The position numbers were made by a program, and so were the translations under genes. A DNA stretch of 64,000 nucleotides from Plectrocnemia conspersa (Eukaryota > Arthropoda > Insecta > Trichoptera > Polycentropodidae), in contig VTFK01000430.1 in assembly GCA_009617715.1 (NCBI GenBank), forward strand, positions 248,001 to 312,000, in the 5' to 3' direction. Of this stretch, positions 15,597 to 28,138 are shown piece after piece. Below the pieces are notes generated by a model. That model was given only the letters and a program-made list of their open reading frames with translations, made no database searches and had not been told where the DNA came from. Numbering within the stretch: the stretch's first letter is position 1; the number at the start of each line of letters is the position of its first letter.

Positions 15597-15709
15597 CAGG
15601 GTATGTAAATAAGTTACTATATATTTAAATTTTTATTGTAATAAACAATTATTAGAGCTTTTAAATTAATTTATATCAGTGCAAGACAAAAGCGCAATTT
15701 AATATTTAA

Positions 15710-15872
15710 TTATTTATCTGTGAGATTAGGAAAATCTAGGATAACATTCTGTGATGGTGGATCGGAATTAAAATTATATAATAATTAATATTTAATATTA
15801 CCCAGACACAATAGAAATTAAAAAAACATAATATATCGGATTCGAACCCAAATCTTTCAGGTATTAAATATT
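15710..15872 (-). mobile_element. SINE-like repeat copy 3 with intact pol III B box
   Basis: On the minus strand: ACCTGAAAGATTTGGGTTCGAATCC, i.e. a perfect tRNA T-arm/B box (GGTTCGAATCC), then TTTCTATTGTGTCTGGGTAA and TTTTCCTAATCTCACAGAT. This copy shows that the family is tRNA-derived at its 5' end. No clear A box or acceptor stem is visible, so it is not a tRNA gene. Confidence 0.65.
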
Positions 15873-15899
15873 TATTAAATTTTATAATATATTTAACTG

Positions 15900-18780
15900 T
15901 TTAAAAGAAATAGTAAATGGCATTTTATAAATATTATATGTTAGGTAACTGAACAATTTTCCTTTCAAATAATTCCTGGGACTTAAAATCTGGTAGGATT
16001 TAAAATCTGGTACAATTATACAATTTAAACAATTCAGACAAATTATAAATTAATAATAGGCTAAAGGTGCAATTTCCGGACTATATGGTGTATGTATATT
16101 ATTAATTTATTTTATTAATTTATTTAGTCTAATTTAACTAAACATACATATAATATATAATATAAACAGAAAATAAAGAAATATGTACTGTAAACAATTA
16201 TTTAGTTGCAGTGTTATAAATCAGATCTCGATTCTAGTTTCAAAATATTTGTGATTGTCCACAGCTTCAAAATGTTACTTTAGAAAATAATGAAATTTCT
16301 GGAATTTCGGGAGGTAAAAAAATATTTTTATTTATTATTTTGTTTGTTGTTTAAGAGTTGTAATGACCATGGCTGTTATAAAATGTTATAAGAAGATGAA
16401 TATAATAATTTAATAAAACTAAATGAATGACTGATGCCATTAATTTTAATTGTTTAAGGAAGGTCTGATATTGTTTTTATTGCAAGTGACAAATCGCAAG
16501 CAGAAATTTGGTCCACTGTTTTTTTAATCACTCAATTGAAGCGGCACTCAAATATCAACATTTTTAAACATCATAAGCTTACTAAAATATCTTTAAACAG
16601 TAGTGAAAGTAATGTTCAGTGTCCGGCCAATCATGCTATTGATTTTATTTACGTTTCTATTGATAGAAAATCCATTTAAATTTTTTTCTGTAAATCTAAC
16701 TAAGAACTTATCTCTATGTATTAAAGCTTTAGCTATTTATACAGCACTTAATGGCATTTTAAAAATAAAAAAAATATGCCTAATATATGCTATAAACTAA
16801 TAAATTATTTGATGAAATAAAACAGCAATAAATTAAGGTAGTGATAATGTACAAAAGATTCGTTAAAATAAATAATGTTAATGTGAAGTTTGGAAACTTC
16901 TTACATAAAATTCATTTATGTAAATTAACATAATAAAATATACACACAACAATTAATCAATATGCAAATATTATCATATTTATAAAATCAGCTTAAAGAT
17001 TCTCGCGGGATTTGATATATTACAAATATTTTCCAAACGTGTGTACATAATTTTATAATCAGATTTAGAAGAAAACTTCGGCCATTAACGCTATTGATTT
17101 TTCGGGTCAAGGCTCATATTAGTTTTATTTCTTAGTTATGATTAATGGCAAAGAACACATTTGTAAATAATATGTATTCAATATAAACTTATGTATTGCA
17201 TATTTTTTAAAATTGCATTGAATATTAATAACTAATTTATTGTCATTGACAAAACCCTTCGGAAACATGCCGTCCAATTCCAGACCGAAACCAATCTAAT
17301 CGTCTGGTTTAGTCGTCATGGTTGGTGCACGAAGAATTTCTCCAATATTGGCTTATGAGATCGCGCCGATTTACGTGCCAAAAATTTCAAGTTCAAAGCG
17401 AAAATCCCATTTTTTCCGCTCAGTCGTCGACCAAAGTTGGTCCAATTTACCGATACCCAAAACGGCAACGTGGACATTTTCGAGGAAATATTTAATGTGT
17501 TCAGAAATTAATATACTACATATTTTATCGCGTTAATATCAAAGTTAACCTCATAAGGCATTCTAGCAAGAGATAAGGATGTCATACTGTAAATATGCGC
17601 TGATCGATGCGATCGTTAAAATATGGATATATTGCATATTAGTACTATTAAATCTGGCAATAAAATATTTTAAAATATTTAAATGCTAACGCAAGGTCAC
17701 GTATCATGTAGGCGTATAAGTAAAAAATCAAAGATTATACGAGTGTATATAAAAAATATATTTGTCTCTACAGACGTGACCAGACGAGATAAAAAGTTTT
17801 CTTAGGGAAACTTTAACCCTTAGATGAAATAATAATAAGTAAATATGTTCTTTATTTAGAAGTCGTATAACTTGTTCGATACAGCTTATGGCCGTTTTTC
17901 TTAATTCATTAGATAATGTTTTATTCGTTGTGTTTATGGCAAAATGTTGTTGTTAAAAAGGGATTTTTTTTCTATGATAATGGAAGGAAGAGGGGAGATA
18001 TATTTACTGAAACGTCTTAAATAGGCGGAGAAACGAACCGGAAAAACCGGTGATAAATTGACGTTTCGACTTAACCGGACAATGGGAGGATATTGACAGT
18101 GAAAACGCTGAATACAGCCCGATTCGATACAGATATAATTTTTAAATGATTACACAATAGTGTACTATGTACCAAAAAAACATAAAAAAATATTTTATTT
18201 ATAATTTTAAATGTCACATTGCAATTGATAGAAGAAAATATTATTATTTGCAGTCTTAAAAAATATATGAAATTAAACTAAATAATTTTAGTTTGTTTTA
18301 AATAATGATATTTTTATTAAAATATAATTATTATCAGTAATTGTTCGGTAAATACAGATATTAATAAAATAAATGTTAAAATACCGATTTATCACCGAAT
18401 TTATACTATTATTTATCGTTTTTCAATATTTGGTTCGCAAAACAATAAAATAAAACCATTTATATCAAAATGATAAAATTTCGGAACTTTTTTTTAGCAA
18501 ATACAGGTGATTTTATGTATATAAAGGTATATTCAAAATTTAAAAAAAAGTGTAAAGTACTTAATAATTCGTTTAGGTTAAGTTTGGGTTTAAATAGCAA
18601 GTAGTCGTTTTGAAACTGACTTGATTTCAACTGTAGATGAGAGCAGCATATAATTTAAATATATTTTTGGTAATATAAATAAATATGTATGCCGGTGTAA
18701 ATGTAATCGAATATGATTTCATTAAACGCCAGGGAAAATAAAATTCAATGTTAGTATACATTTACTGAAACTTATTTTGT
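15900..18780. other. Gene-free sequence
   Basis: AT-rich with complex patches at 16,440-16,690, 17,230-17,620 and 17,770-18,120. A 75-codon open stretch without a start at 16,458-16,680 (plus) shows no recognisable family. Confidence 0.45.
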
Positions 18781-18786
18781 AACACG

Positions 18787-18982
<196 letters not shown>

Positions 18983-19179
18983 TATATGGATTGTATAAAA
19001 CAGTTAAAATATACAAATATGTAAATTTTAAAAATTGTTTAACTCAAACTAAGCATTAATTAAAAAAAAATATATTTCAAAAGTTGTTTAAAAATTATTA
19101 ATTTAATTATTTATCTTCAAAATAAAATTAAAAAAAAAATCAATTTAAAGAAAAATATTTTTTATTGTTCTGATAATTG

Positions 19180-19330
19180 GCAGCTACGAGTAGCTGATCC
19201 GGTTCGTATATTTTTTTTTATTTTATGATTTTTATATTATTTTTTGTGTATAATTTTTATTAGCTTAAGTAAATTGTTGGTTGATTTATGTTAATTAAAA
19301 TTTGGTTAAAACCAAAAAATATGACTATAT
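19180..19330 (+). mobile_element. Short repeat with CTACGAG...TCCGGTTCGTAT head
   Basis: CAGCTACGAGTAGCTGATCC GGTTCGTAT followed by T-rich sequence including TATTATTTTTTGTGTATAAT. The same head and the same TATTATTTTTTGTGTAT block occur at 27,882-28,000 in the same orientation. GGTTCGTATC resembles a decayed pol III B box, so a SINE origin is plausible. Confidence 0.55.
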
Positions 19331-22002
19331 AAAATTCTGGGAAAATACTGTAATGTGATATAAATATTTTTGTTTTACTAAAAAAAGGTACGACAGTTTA
19401 AAATGCACAATAACATAAAATTGAAATGAAAAATATCTAAAACACTAAGACAGTAATTACTAAACAGGAAAAATGTTTAAAATACGAATAAGTAAATACT
19501 TATTATTGTCAATTATTTTATTAATATGGTAATATAAAATAAATCAAATACGAAAAAGTGGTTAAAAAATATAAATATTAAACTGAAGTAATAGTTAGTA
19601 TTTAAGAAAAAAAAAACTGAATTTTTTAATCGTTTTTGAATTAATCCGTAAATAATTAAATAAAATCCGCAGATTTTTTAAGCTATAAGAGCTCAACAAA
19701 TTCAGCATTATATGTATCATTCTAATATTAGAAAGCGTAGGTTTACAATAAATATCAACATTAAAAATGCAGATTGTCTTGAGGGTATTGGATACAAATC
19801 TGAGACACATGTCAATGTGTTCCAGATATAAATGTAATAGTGTCATATCAGTACATATTGCTTTAGAGACTAATGGCAACATATCAATGGTTCTAGATCT
19901 TCAGTTAAATGTACTAAATTTATCACTTAATTTAATGTTTTTTTTTCTTTATTTTCGTTAAAATTGTAAAAGATTTGTTAGTTTTTTTATATAATAAACA
20001 CCGACGTTTTATTTTATATTCTAAGTTTTAAGCAAAATGTAGTAAATAACAAATGCATAAGAATGGTTATAAACTAGTTATATGTATAGTTAATATATAT
20101 TTGGTATGTTTGTAAAATTATTTATATTAGTAAAATAAATGTATTAAAAAAGCCAACAGGATGATATAAATCATTGTAAATTATGTAACCAAAAAAAAAA
20201 AATGATCAACTCGATATTAAAAATCTAAATGACTTAATCTTAATTGCGTAAAAAATATGTAATATAAAAAAAAATATTAAAATAAAATTAAAAATATATA
20301 TATTGCCATCTAGCGAATCTCAATGTAAACTTGTACATGTACCAGTTAAATAAATGAATAAACATTATTATACAACAATTAATTATCATTGTTGAAAATG
20401 TTATGCATGAGTATACATTGCAGATTTTGAAACAAAGACGGAAAGATAAATGGTTTATGGAAATGGATCATAATGCGAAATTCACCGGAAAAGTTTCAAC
20501 CGAACAAAAGTATCCTTTGTAACAATTTATAAAAGCTAACCTTGTTTTAATTCACACGTATAAATATAGAAAACATATATTTTCATTAAATTATGTAAAT
20601 TATAAAGTAGACAAAAATCTATCACGCTTTTACGCAAGTTCGTGAACTTTAGCAGAACAGACATGTTAAAAGTCGATTTGCAAGCTTCCACCGCTACATT
20701 ACAAATAAGTAAAAAAGTTTTTGACTTTTCAGATCAACATCTGTGACACTTGAACATCAAAAAACTCCTTTAGTTATCATAAAAAGGTCGACTGAATTAT
20801 AATAAATGTTTAGCTAGTAATATATTTCATATATTTCTTTCAATTCTCTATTAAGTAGAATTATATTTTATCCATTCAATATAAACGTTTCGTTCATCAA
20901 TTAATTTCACAAAACAGACAATAGAGATCTTTTGGCAAGGATTTTTTATTAACGATAAAATATATATTTGAATCACTTCTTTATAAAGGAAACAATGTGA
21001 AATAAGTTCAAGGATGGGATAATAAATCTTATTTGGGTTCGGCACTATTATATCGTAGTATTCATGAGTTATTGATGTGCATATTAAAATAATTTGTGTT
21101 GAGTAAATCCGACCCATATTTAAAATCAATTCTATAATAGAAACAGTATCAAAGCAAAAAATATTAACAGACTATTATTTTTGCAATATTGGTCACGGAC
21201 GCTCGACGTATTTTTCCATATGAAAATGAGCTTTTAAAAAACTTTTTTCTGCCTTTCAAATTATTCTCGTTATATATACAACGAATAATTAAAAAAATCT
21301 CTCAGAAAAAGAGCAAAGCAATAGCGAGATCTGGAACATAAGCAAATGCGGATGTATATTTTTAAGAAGAGGCCGAACTGAATATAGGTCATGCTTGTTG
21401 CAAAAGGCTGAGCCCTGGGTCCCAAAGATTTTCCCGGCCTATCCCAGAAAATGTTTACTTTTGGACCCGCCCAATTATATCTGAAACATATGCCCGGAAA
21501 CACGTAAAGTGTCTACCTTAACCGATCGTTACCTGCACATTAAACAACGCTCATCAAGGCATTATGCAAATTTTGTTTATTGGGTATAATTATAATAGTT
21601 AGTAATGGTGAATATGATATTAGCTTTAAAATACATATTAATACAAACATACATATATCATATGCTTCGACTTTACAAGGAAAAATGTCACCTAAGAAAT
21701 GTCAATCGAATCATTGAATATTTATAAAATAAATATTTAGGCAATGGCTTAGAACATTTCCCAAAAAAAAATATCAACTCTGGGTAATAATTTTGCAATA
21801 TTTTGTTTTAAAAAAAACAAATAACACTGATACTTATATGTGTGTATTTATATTTATACGGTGATTTAAGCTATATATTTTTTGTAAGTCGTTGATTTTA
21901 TTTTTTCATACTAATGTATTTTTTTACTTCATTAATATAAAAAAAAACAATATAATTCATTATTCTGTTCTAATGTGTAACATTTCAATAATAATATATA
22001 AA
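19331..22002. other. Gene-free AT-rich sequence
   Basis: No exon supported. Short frames on opposite strands overlap each other and have the composition of the background. Complex patches at 20,400-20,760 and 21,180-21,560. Confidence 0.5.
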
Positions 22003-22115
22003 AAAGTTGATATAACTGGCAGAAAATATAACACATCCTATGCAGATGACACAGTCACAATACTGAGAATCTGCTAGAAATAAATACTGAGCACCAAGAT
22101 ACGATGTTTGTACCG
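22003..22115 (+). pseudogene. Remnant of a non-LTR retrotransposon reverse transcriptase
   Basis: Reads VDITGRKYNTSYADDTVTIL, containing the catalytic YADD motif of LINE reverse transcriptases preceded by a typical G-x-K/R-x-N strand. After a frame change it continues ENLLEINTEHQDTM, which matches the helix normally following YADD (NLL..VNTE). Only this ~110-bp core is recognisable. It is broken by a frameshift, an internal deletion and stops, so it is an old fragment. Clade cannot be fixed. Confidence 0.7.
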
Positions 22116-23749
22116 GTTATGACGTAACCAATATACTTTAAGAGTAGAAAATGTTACGTAAATAATATTTGCGGCTTGATAAAAATTACTATTTCTTAAA
22201 TAACAGATATTTAAATTTTTTTTACACAATATAACATTGGTTATATTGTTACACAAACTTATTTGCCTACTTAACAGAAAAATACTTTAAGGCAAAGCTT
22301 CGATGATGTAACGAAAAATTCCAACGTAGCCGGAAAATTCAGACGCTGGAAAAGGGGGGATAACGGAAGTGAAAGCTTCACTTTTAAAGCCACTCTGTCG
22401 TATCAGCGTTGATACTTGATAAAACTGTCAAAATATGTTTATTTTGTTATATTGCGTGTGTATCAGCAAAAAAGGAAGCATCTTGCAGTTCCAATGCCCT
22501 ACAATAATCGCTACCCCCTAAAATTCACCCACTAAAGCAGACTAAAGATGAATGGATGAATTTGCATTTGTATTGACATGTGGCGCCGCGCAACGTCGCT
22601 AGACCTTAACTGAGCAATAAAATAAGAGATGAATATAAAATAAGTTGTATTATTTCCAGTGCCAAAGCTATGTTTAAGTAGGGGGTATAACGTTCATTAT
22701 ATTGTGTGCACATTGTACCTTATCTTATTTACTGCCGCGTTGTAAAAACTACCCCCTTATCCGGCACTTGCGAATGTCTGAATATTTATATGTTTCGAAA
22801 TCGGATTGTGCAATATAAAATTGGGTAGCAAGTGAAACTATGTATACAACTATCAGCATATATTGTATTGTTTAAAATAAAAATGATTTTTATTTTATAG
22901 CATATTTTTATTTTATAGCATATAAAGAGCGTTATTTTAAATATAGCATAATTTTTAATAAAAAATTCTCCCATGAGAAATAGACGCTTTGTTTACGCGT
23001 GCACCTGTTAAATCGGTAGTGACCAAAACAGTGTAATGAAAATTATATATATTTTTTGCGTAACATTAAATAAATAAATACTAGACAGTGATAACTAAGA
23101 TTTCTGTTGGCAAAAATCACAAAAAAGTGAGTATAATAGTTATATATAAGAGTTCAAATATTTTGCACCAAATCATTTATTTCGAGTCTCTATTTAAGAC
23201 CACGTTGTATATTCAAACTATGTCACAAGTTACGAGATAAATATTTACTATTAAATTCAGGCTAATAAAAGACCTATAACTAGGTTGATCAACGAGAGAA
23301 TAATCTTTTCGTTGACCGACCTTAAAAATCAGCTTATTTGCTTTCTTTAAAATATATCACAATTCTGCTAATATGGACAGCTACAACTTCGAGCTAAAGA
23401 TATGTTGACGCTTTGGGATTGCAGCTAATTTTGCCATGGCCAAATAAGGTCAGCGTTTCTCCCTGATGTACAAATACAATTTGACATCAACTTGTGAAAT
23501 GACATCACAAAACCTTAGACCTAGTATCACTCCTTTTTCGATTTGACTAAGATATATTTATTATTTAACGTATAAAACTTGTTTAATAAAATGCGAATTT
23601 TTAAAAATATTATTAAAATAATTTTCAGTAAATTCCTAGATATTCTTAAATTATTTTTGTGTATTTGAAAACGTCATTTTAAATAAAATCTATTTTACAG
23701 TTGTATAGGTAGTTTGACAACGAAACAACGAAAGTGTAAATAATTAACC
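22116..23749. other. Gene-free sequence
   Basis: Moderately complex DNA at 22,270-22,790 and 22,970-23,560 with no defensible exon; a short direct duplication at 22,885 is listed separately. Confidence 0.45.
22885..22925 (+). repeat. 18-bp tandem duplication
   Basis: TTTTTATTTTATAGCATA is present twice back to back. Confidence 0.7.
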
Positions 23750-24960
23750 ATTTAATGAGGTGAGGGTCATGTAAAATGTCTTTAAACGTCTCTCCCCGTA
23801 TTACATAATGCATCGAGGGTGTATACCAAAGTGTCTTGACCCGGATATCCGGTTATCGGCTCTCCCTCTCTTTTTTAGTATTTTTTTACCGTTCGATGAG
23901 TAAAATATTAAATTTTACCCAATGCCACGCGGCACGGTGCCGTTGCGATACTGTCCTTGGACAACTTGCATACGGCTATGGGGTGGTTATCGTTTGGGAG
24001 GTAGTAGGTTGAGACAGGCACAGGTGCCCTATCGCAGGCTAAGGCACTCTACAATCTTGGAATAGTAAAAATTATGCCGGATGCTCAAACTGGCGGTGAA
24101 AAAATTGTTATAATTTTTTTAAGCTTAATATATTTTCTAATAAAAATCAGATTTTAAATGATTTGTAAACAATAACATGTCAGTAGTAAAATAGAGATTT
24201 ATAGATTTATTATAAATATATTAATTTGTATTTTGTTTCCTATTATAGATATGTTTACTTGCTCCATATATTTATAGTTGATCAACGAATGAATTAATTA
24301 GCAATCACAGAATTTGCTACAACTGGTTGACCTTTTTGGCTATGGTTTGGTTCAGGTGAATATCAAAGTCATTCTTTTTTGTCTAAAATATAATATATTG
24401 TTTATAAAATATTCTGTACACTACACATACTGGGGCGAGACCCGACCTCCTACTTGGGCTGTCACGAGTCAGACGGCGAGGGAGAGGTGGCAGCGATCAT
24501 ATGTATATCATAAGTGATCTTATATTAAATTTAATATGTTTAAATCTAGCTATTGAATCCATTTGTTACAGTAATTAAATAACGTTTATTTAATCACAAC
24601 TAACGCATCCCAACAGATGTATTTTTATTGCTATTGATCCCATCGTTTTTTTTACCGCAAAAGCCATATATAAACAATGTTTGGGAAGCAGCGCCACGAG
24701 CGGGGGCACTGCCCCATATAATGACCCGGTCACCGTCCCGGTGGTGACCCAGTTAAACCTCTCACACCTTCACCACCTTTGAAGCCTCGCGCATTTCCGC
24801 CACAACCCCCGCGCACCCCCACCGCGGCTGGCTTGCATCGTAGCGTGCTACGAGTGCCGTGCTACAGACAGCGTGGCTACGAGAACGATTCGAATACTAC
24901 GGCTCGAGCTTTATCTCTTACAACAACCCAAGTCAAAGCTCCGCTTGAGTGGCAATTTTA
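23750..24960. other. Cluster of GC-richer islands, probable transposon debris
   Basis: Three blocks (about 23,800-24,080, 24,425-24,510 and 24,670-24,955) are far GC-richer than their surroundings. They contain sequence such as GCACGGTGCCGTTGCGATAC, GGGGCGAGACCCGACCTCC and CCACAACCCCCGCGCACCCC. A 60-codon frame at 24,779-24,961 is Pro/Arg/Thr-rich without known homology. Composition and stops suggest degraded mobile DNA rather than host exons. It contains a let-7-like 14-mer (see rejected items). Confidence 0.4.
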
Positions 24961-25671
24961 AGATTAAACCTATTCTAAAAGATCTTAAAATTTATGAAAA
25001 CCATATTAAAACTGATGTTAGATGAGGGTTTGCACAGCTGATTATAATTAATATTTTAATTTTAATAAAAAAATATTTATTTATTTTTTAATCATGGTTT
25101 TTTGCCCTTTAAAGTAGCATGTATTAGATTTCCGAATAACAATTTTTGGAATGCACTATTTGCAATGGTCTTTAGATCATTAAACGATGTTGATACATCT
25201 CTATTATGGTCGCAAAACATTGTCTTTTAAATGTCAAAAATATAAAATAGTCGCAGAAGGTCATATAATATATAGTGCAAACTTTAGCGGCAGCATCACG
25301 ACATTGTCGTTTTTGTCCAAAAAATACTAATTAATATAATAGTTAAGTGCGTTATCGTGGTAAAAAATCCAAAAGTTGTTTGCTCCTAATTTTGGTAGTA
25401 AATTTAGATTTACTGATTTAAACTGTAAGGTAAAACTCTTTATGAACTTTATGGTACTTTATTATTGATAATTCATATAAATAAACAGTAAAGAGAACAT
25501 TAAAATTTGATTAATCTTGATATGTATATTGCTTTTGGCTCTTTAGGACTTATGTTATATTAAAATAATTATATTATTTTAAAATAAAAACCATAAATTT
25601 GTCACTTGTAACGCATTAAAGCAAATATAGGTTTTTATTACGATGCTGTTATTGTTATAAATTCAACACAT

Positions 25672-26183
25672 ATATTAGATTAAGCAACATTTTATTTGTA
25701 GTGTGCACTAAAACTAATGATTTGCATATTAGAAAATGAGCATTTAAAACATATATTTATTTTAAATAAAAATATTACATTGAGCAATATTCTATAATAG
25801 CTGTAGTGTGCATTAAAAAAAATTATGTGTTCATTAAAATATTAAAAAACGAGCATTAAAAAAAAATGATTGCAAAAATAATAAATTAAACAATATTTTA
25901 TTTGTAGTGTGCACGAATTTTTTTGGCTTTTAAACTAAAAAATTGTGTTTTTAAAAAATATTAATGTATACTATAATTTGTATATATTATTATTTTTTTT
26001 ATCAATTTCAAAACTTTCATTAGGTAATGTTTGGGTTTGAACAGCAATTGACGTTTTAACAGTTGCAGTAAACTCATATTTTAATTATTATAAGTATAAT
26101 TTAATGCTTATTTTATAATATTTCAGAGTACAAATCAATCGTTTTAGTGCACACTACAAATAAAGTGTTGTTTAATCTAATAT
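25672..26183. mobile_element. Foldback/MITE-like element with TAGTGTGCACT repeats
   Basis: Left arm 25,672-25,715 (ATATTAGATTAAGCAACATT TTATTTGTAGTGTGCACTAAAAC) is repeated almost exactly in inverted orientation at about 26,140-26,183. Between them are two further direct, poorer copies of the TGTAGTGTGCAC core (about 25,802 and 25,904). No coding capacity. The structure could form a long hairpin. Confidence 0.75.
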
Positions 26184-26317
26184 TTATTGCTTATTTTTTA
26201 ATATTGTAATGAACCTACAATTTATTTTATAAAACAAAGTTTTCATATAAATGCATATATCTTTTAAAAATCCCTTGTAAAATCGAATCTGACATTTAAA
26301 AGTTTTACGAGATAATT

Positions 26318-26403
26318 TGGCTGCTAATAGTGTTTTTAAATATCCGTTATTCTATTTTATTAAAAAAAATATAGCTCATATTTAAAAACACTATTAGCCG
26401 CCA
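26318..26403. mobile_element. Small inverted-repeat element, 26-bp arms
   Basis: TGGCTGCTAATAGTGTTTTT AAATAT (26,318-26,343) is the reverse complement of 26,378-26,403 with a single mismatch, around a 34-bp AT-rich loop. Too palindromic for chance. Could be a tiny MITE or a DNA hairpin. Confidence 0.8.
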
Positions 26404-26423
26404 AAAAAAAAAAAATGTTATTA

Positions 26424-26460
26424 TGGTTGTGACTGTTGTTGTTGTTGAAAAAAAACAACA
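26424..26460 (+). repeat. Short GTT-type microsatellite
   Basis: TGTGACTGTTGTTGTTGTTG followed by A8 and CAACA, a short imperfect trinucleotide run able to fold back. Confidence 0.6.
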
Positions 26461-27879
26461 TTTAATTGCATTTCCTAGTTTATATTGTGTAGCTGTAGAC
26501 CATTTTAATGATTTGGAGTTCTTTCGGGAAATAAAAATATAATTTAATTTAATAGCAATTATTTAATAAGCGCTTATTATATTAAACTAGATTTATCTAA
26601 TCTCTAAGATAAATATCGAATTAAAATAACTAAAGTCGTGTTGTGACTCATTTAAAATTAGTGCAGACAAAAAATAGTTTTTATTTTTATACTACAATAC
26701 TATCTGGATCTTTGTGGCACACAAATTAATTATTTTTAATAGTTCATAGTTGACATTATAAACAATTTTAAGGTATATATGTATATATAACATCATTTTA
26801 CTAATCTAAGAGCTAACGTTACCATAAAATAATAATGCCAGTACGATGCAGGGTGGATGAGTATAATATTTTCATTTCCTAAAATTAATGAAAGTCGAGT
26901 AACGTTTGAGTAAATTCTTACTAATGAAACATAAAACCAATATGGGACAAGCTACTAACCCCCGTTAACGCGAAAACTTCAATATTTAAACCATCTTTTT
27001 GAAACGTTCTATACTTAAGAAACTATAAACGTAGTACACGTTCAAGGTTAAACGTTTATGAAGTGTGTTGTAATAGACACAATACGGCAGTCTGAAAAGA
27101 TACTACGCTACTATAATACTATAATACTACTACTCGCTGTTCAGGTGAACTCGTATGAAACATCTGCCCTCAATACACTTACTATGCCAATGCACTGGGT
27201 CGTTCTATAATAAGTTTTTATTGTTAAATATGTTTCCATAAATATTACCAAAAAAAATATGCCTATGGTAATGATAATTATTTTATAGTTAGTGCTCAAT
27301 GAATCTTCATGCGAAATTATTACGACCGTGCCCCTCATATACCATTACCGAAAACGTGAGGTCAATGTTAACGCTCGGCGATTATACCGTCGCGCTTAAT
27401 TTACGTTATTTGTCTGTTGATTTACGTTTAAGCCCCTAGCGATTCCGGTATATATTTTAACTTTTATATTGTAGATTAAAAAAATCTAGGTTTCGGAAGC
27501 GAATTTTTTTAAATTAAATATATTCAATGTTCATATATAATTTTTTTATGACTTGTATCAAGAATTAAAAAAAATAATATTTAAAAGAGTAAAAAACAGT
27601 TATCATACCCATCTAAAATATTTTTTTTAGTTCCTTGTAGCTATCCCTAAAAACATCCTTGTGTTAAGCAAGTTCGTGCAAAAGGGAAATTTTCAAGCGC
27701 TGACGTCCTGATCGCAACGGTCAAGAATAAAGGACGCGATCACTACTTTCTATGGTACTTAAGCTTGAAGACAAAAGTCTCCAAGCATTGCGGGTTGTTG
27801 TGTGCATTGCAATTGAAATAAAATATTAAATAAAACATTTTTTAAAAATATACGCTGGCATTACACATTGACCTGTTTA

Positions 27880-28065
27880 ATGTCACCTACGAGGAGCTGG
27901 TCCGGTTCGTATCATTTCATTGTAAAATTTATTGATTTTTGTTTGCTTCTTTATATGTATTATTTTTTGTGTATTTATTTAATTAAATATATTTTTTGTG
28001 TATTGAAATAATACAATTTTTATTTTCGACCATCGTGACGCATTGGGGTAACCTGTTAGTTTACG
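27880..28065 (+). mobile_element. Short repeat, second copy, with AATGCGTCAC-type right end
   Basis: CACCTACGAGGAGCTGGTCC GGTTCGTATC, then TATTATTTTTTGTGTATTTA and, at 28,025-28,060, CGACCATCGTGACGCATTGG. The latter is the reverse complement of the AATGCGTCAC repeat. This suggests that both pieces are ends of one mobile element. Confidence 0.55.
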
Positions 28066-28095
28066 ATGGTTTTAATTAAATTTAAATAAATATAT

Positions 28096-28138
28096 AAATT
28101 TACTCTAATTTGTGTTAATTTACTCTAATTTGTGTTAA
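28096..28138 (+). repeat. Perfect 21-bp tandem duplication
   Basis: TTTACTCTAATTTGTGTTAA occurs twice in a row just right of the repeat copy at 27,880-28,065. Recent slippage or insertion footprint. Confidence 0.7.

Noticed and set aside
15835..15860. tRNA gene suggested by GGTTCGAATCC on the minus strand
   Set aside because: No acceptor stem, D arm or anticodon arm at the right distance; the flanks match two other SINE-like copies.
16458..16800. Overlapping plus-strand open stretches (VFIASDKSQAEIWSTVFL and MLLILFTFLLIENPF)
   Set aside because: No start or splice support and no recognisable transposase or host family; kept only as a complex patch.
23998..24014. Plus-strand GAGGTAGTAGGTTG, a 14-base match to the start of let-7
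   Set aside because: The rest of let-7 does not match, mature let-7 is invariant in insects, and no complementary arm is present within about 100 bp on either side. It lies in GC-richer probable transposon debris.
24779..24961. 60-codon Pro/Arg-rich plus-strand frame
   Set aside because: Low complexity in a GC-rich island with no homology that I recognise; probably transposon debris.
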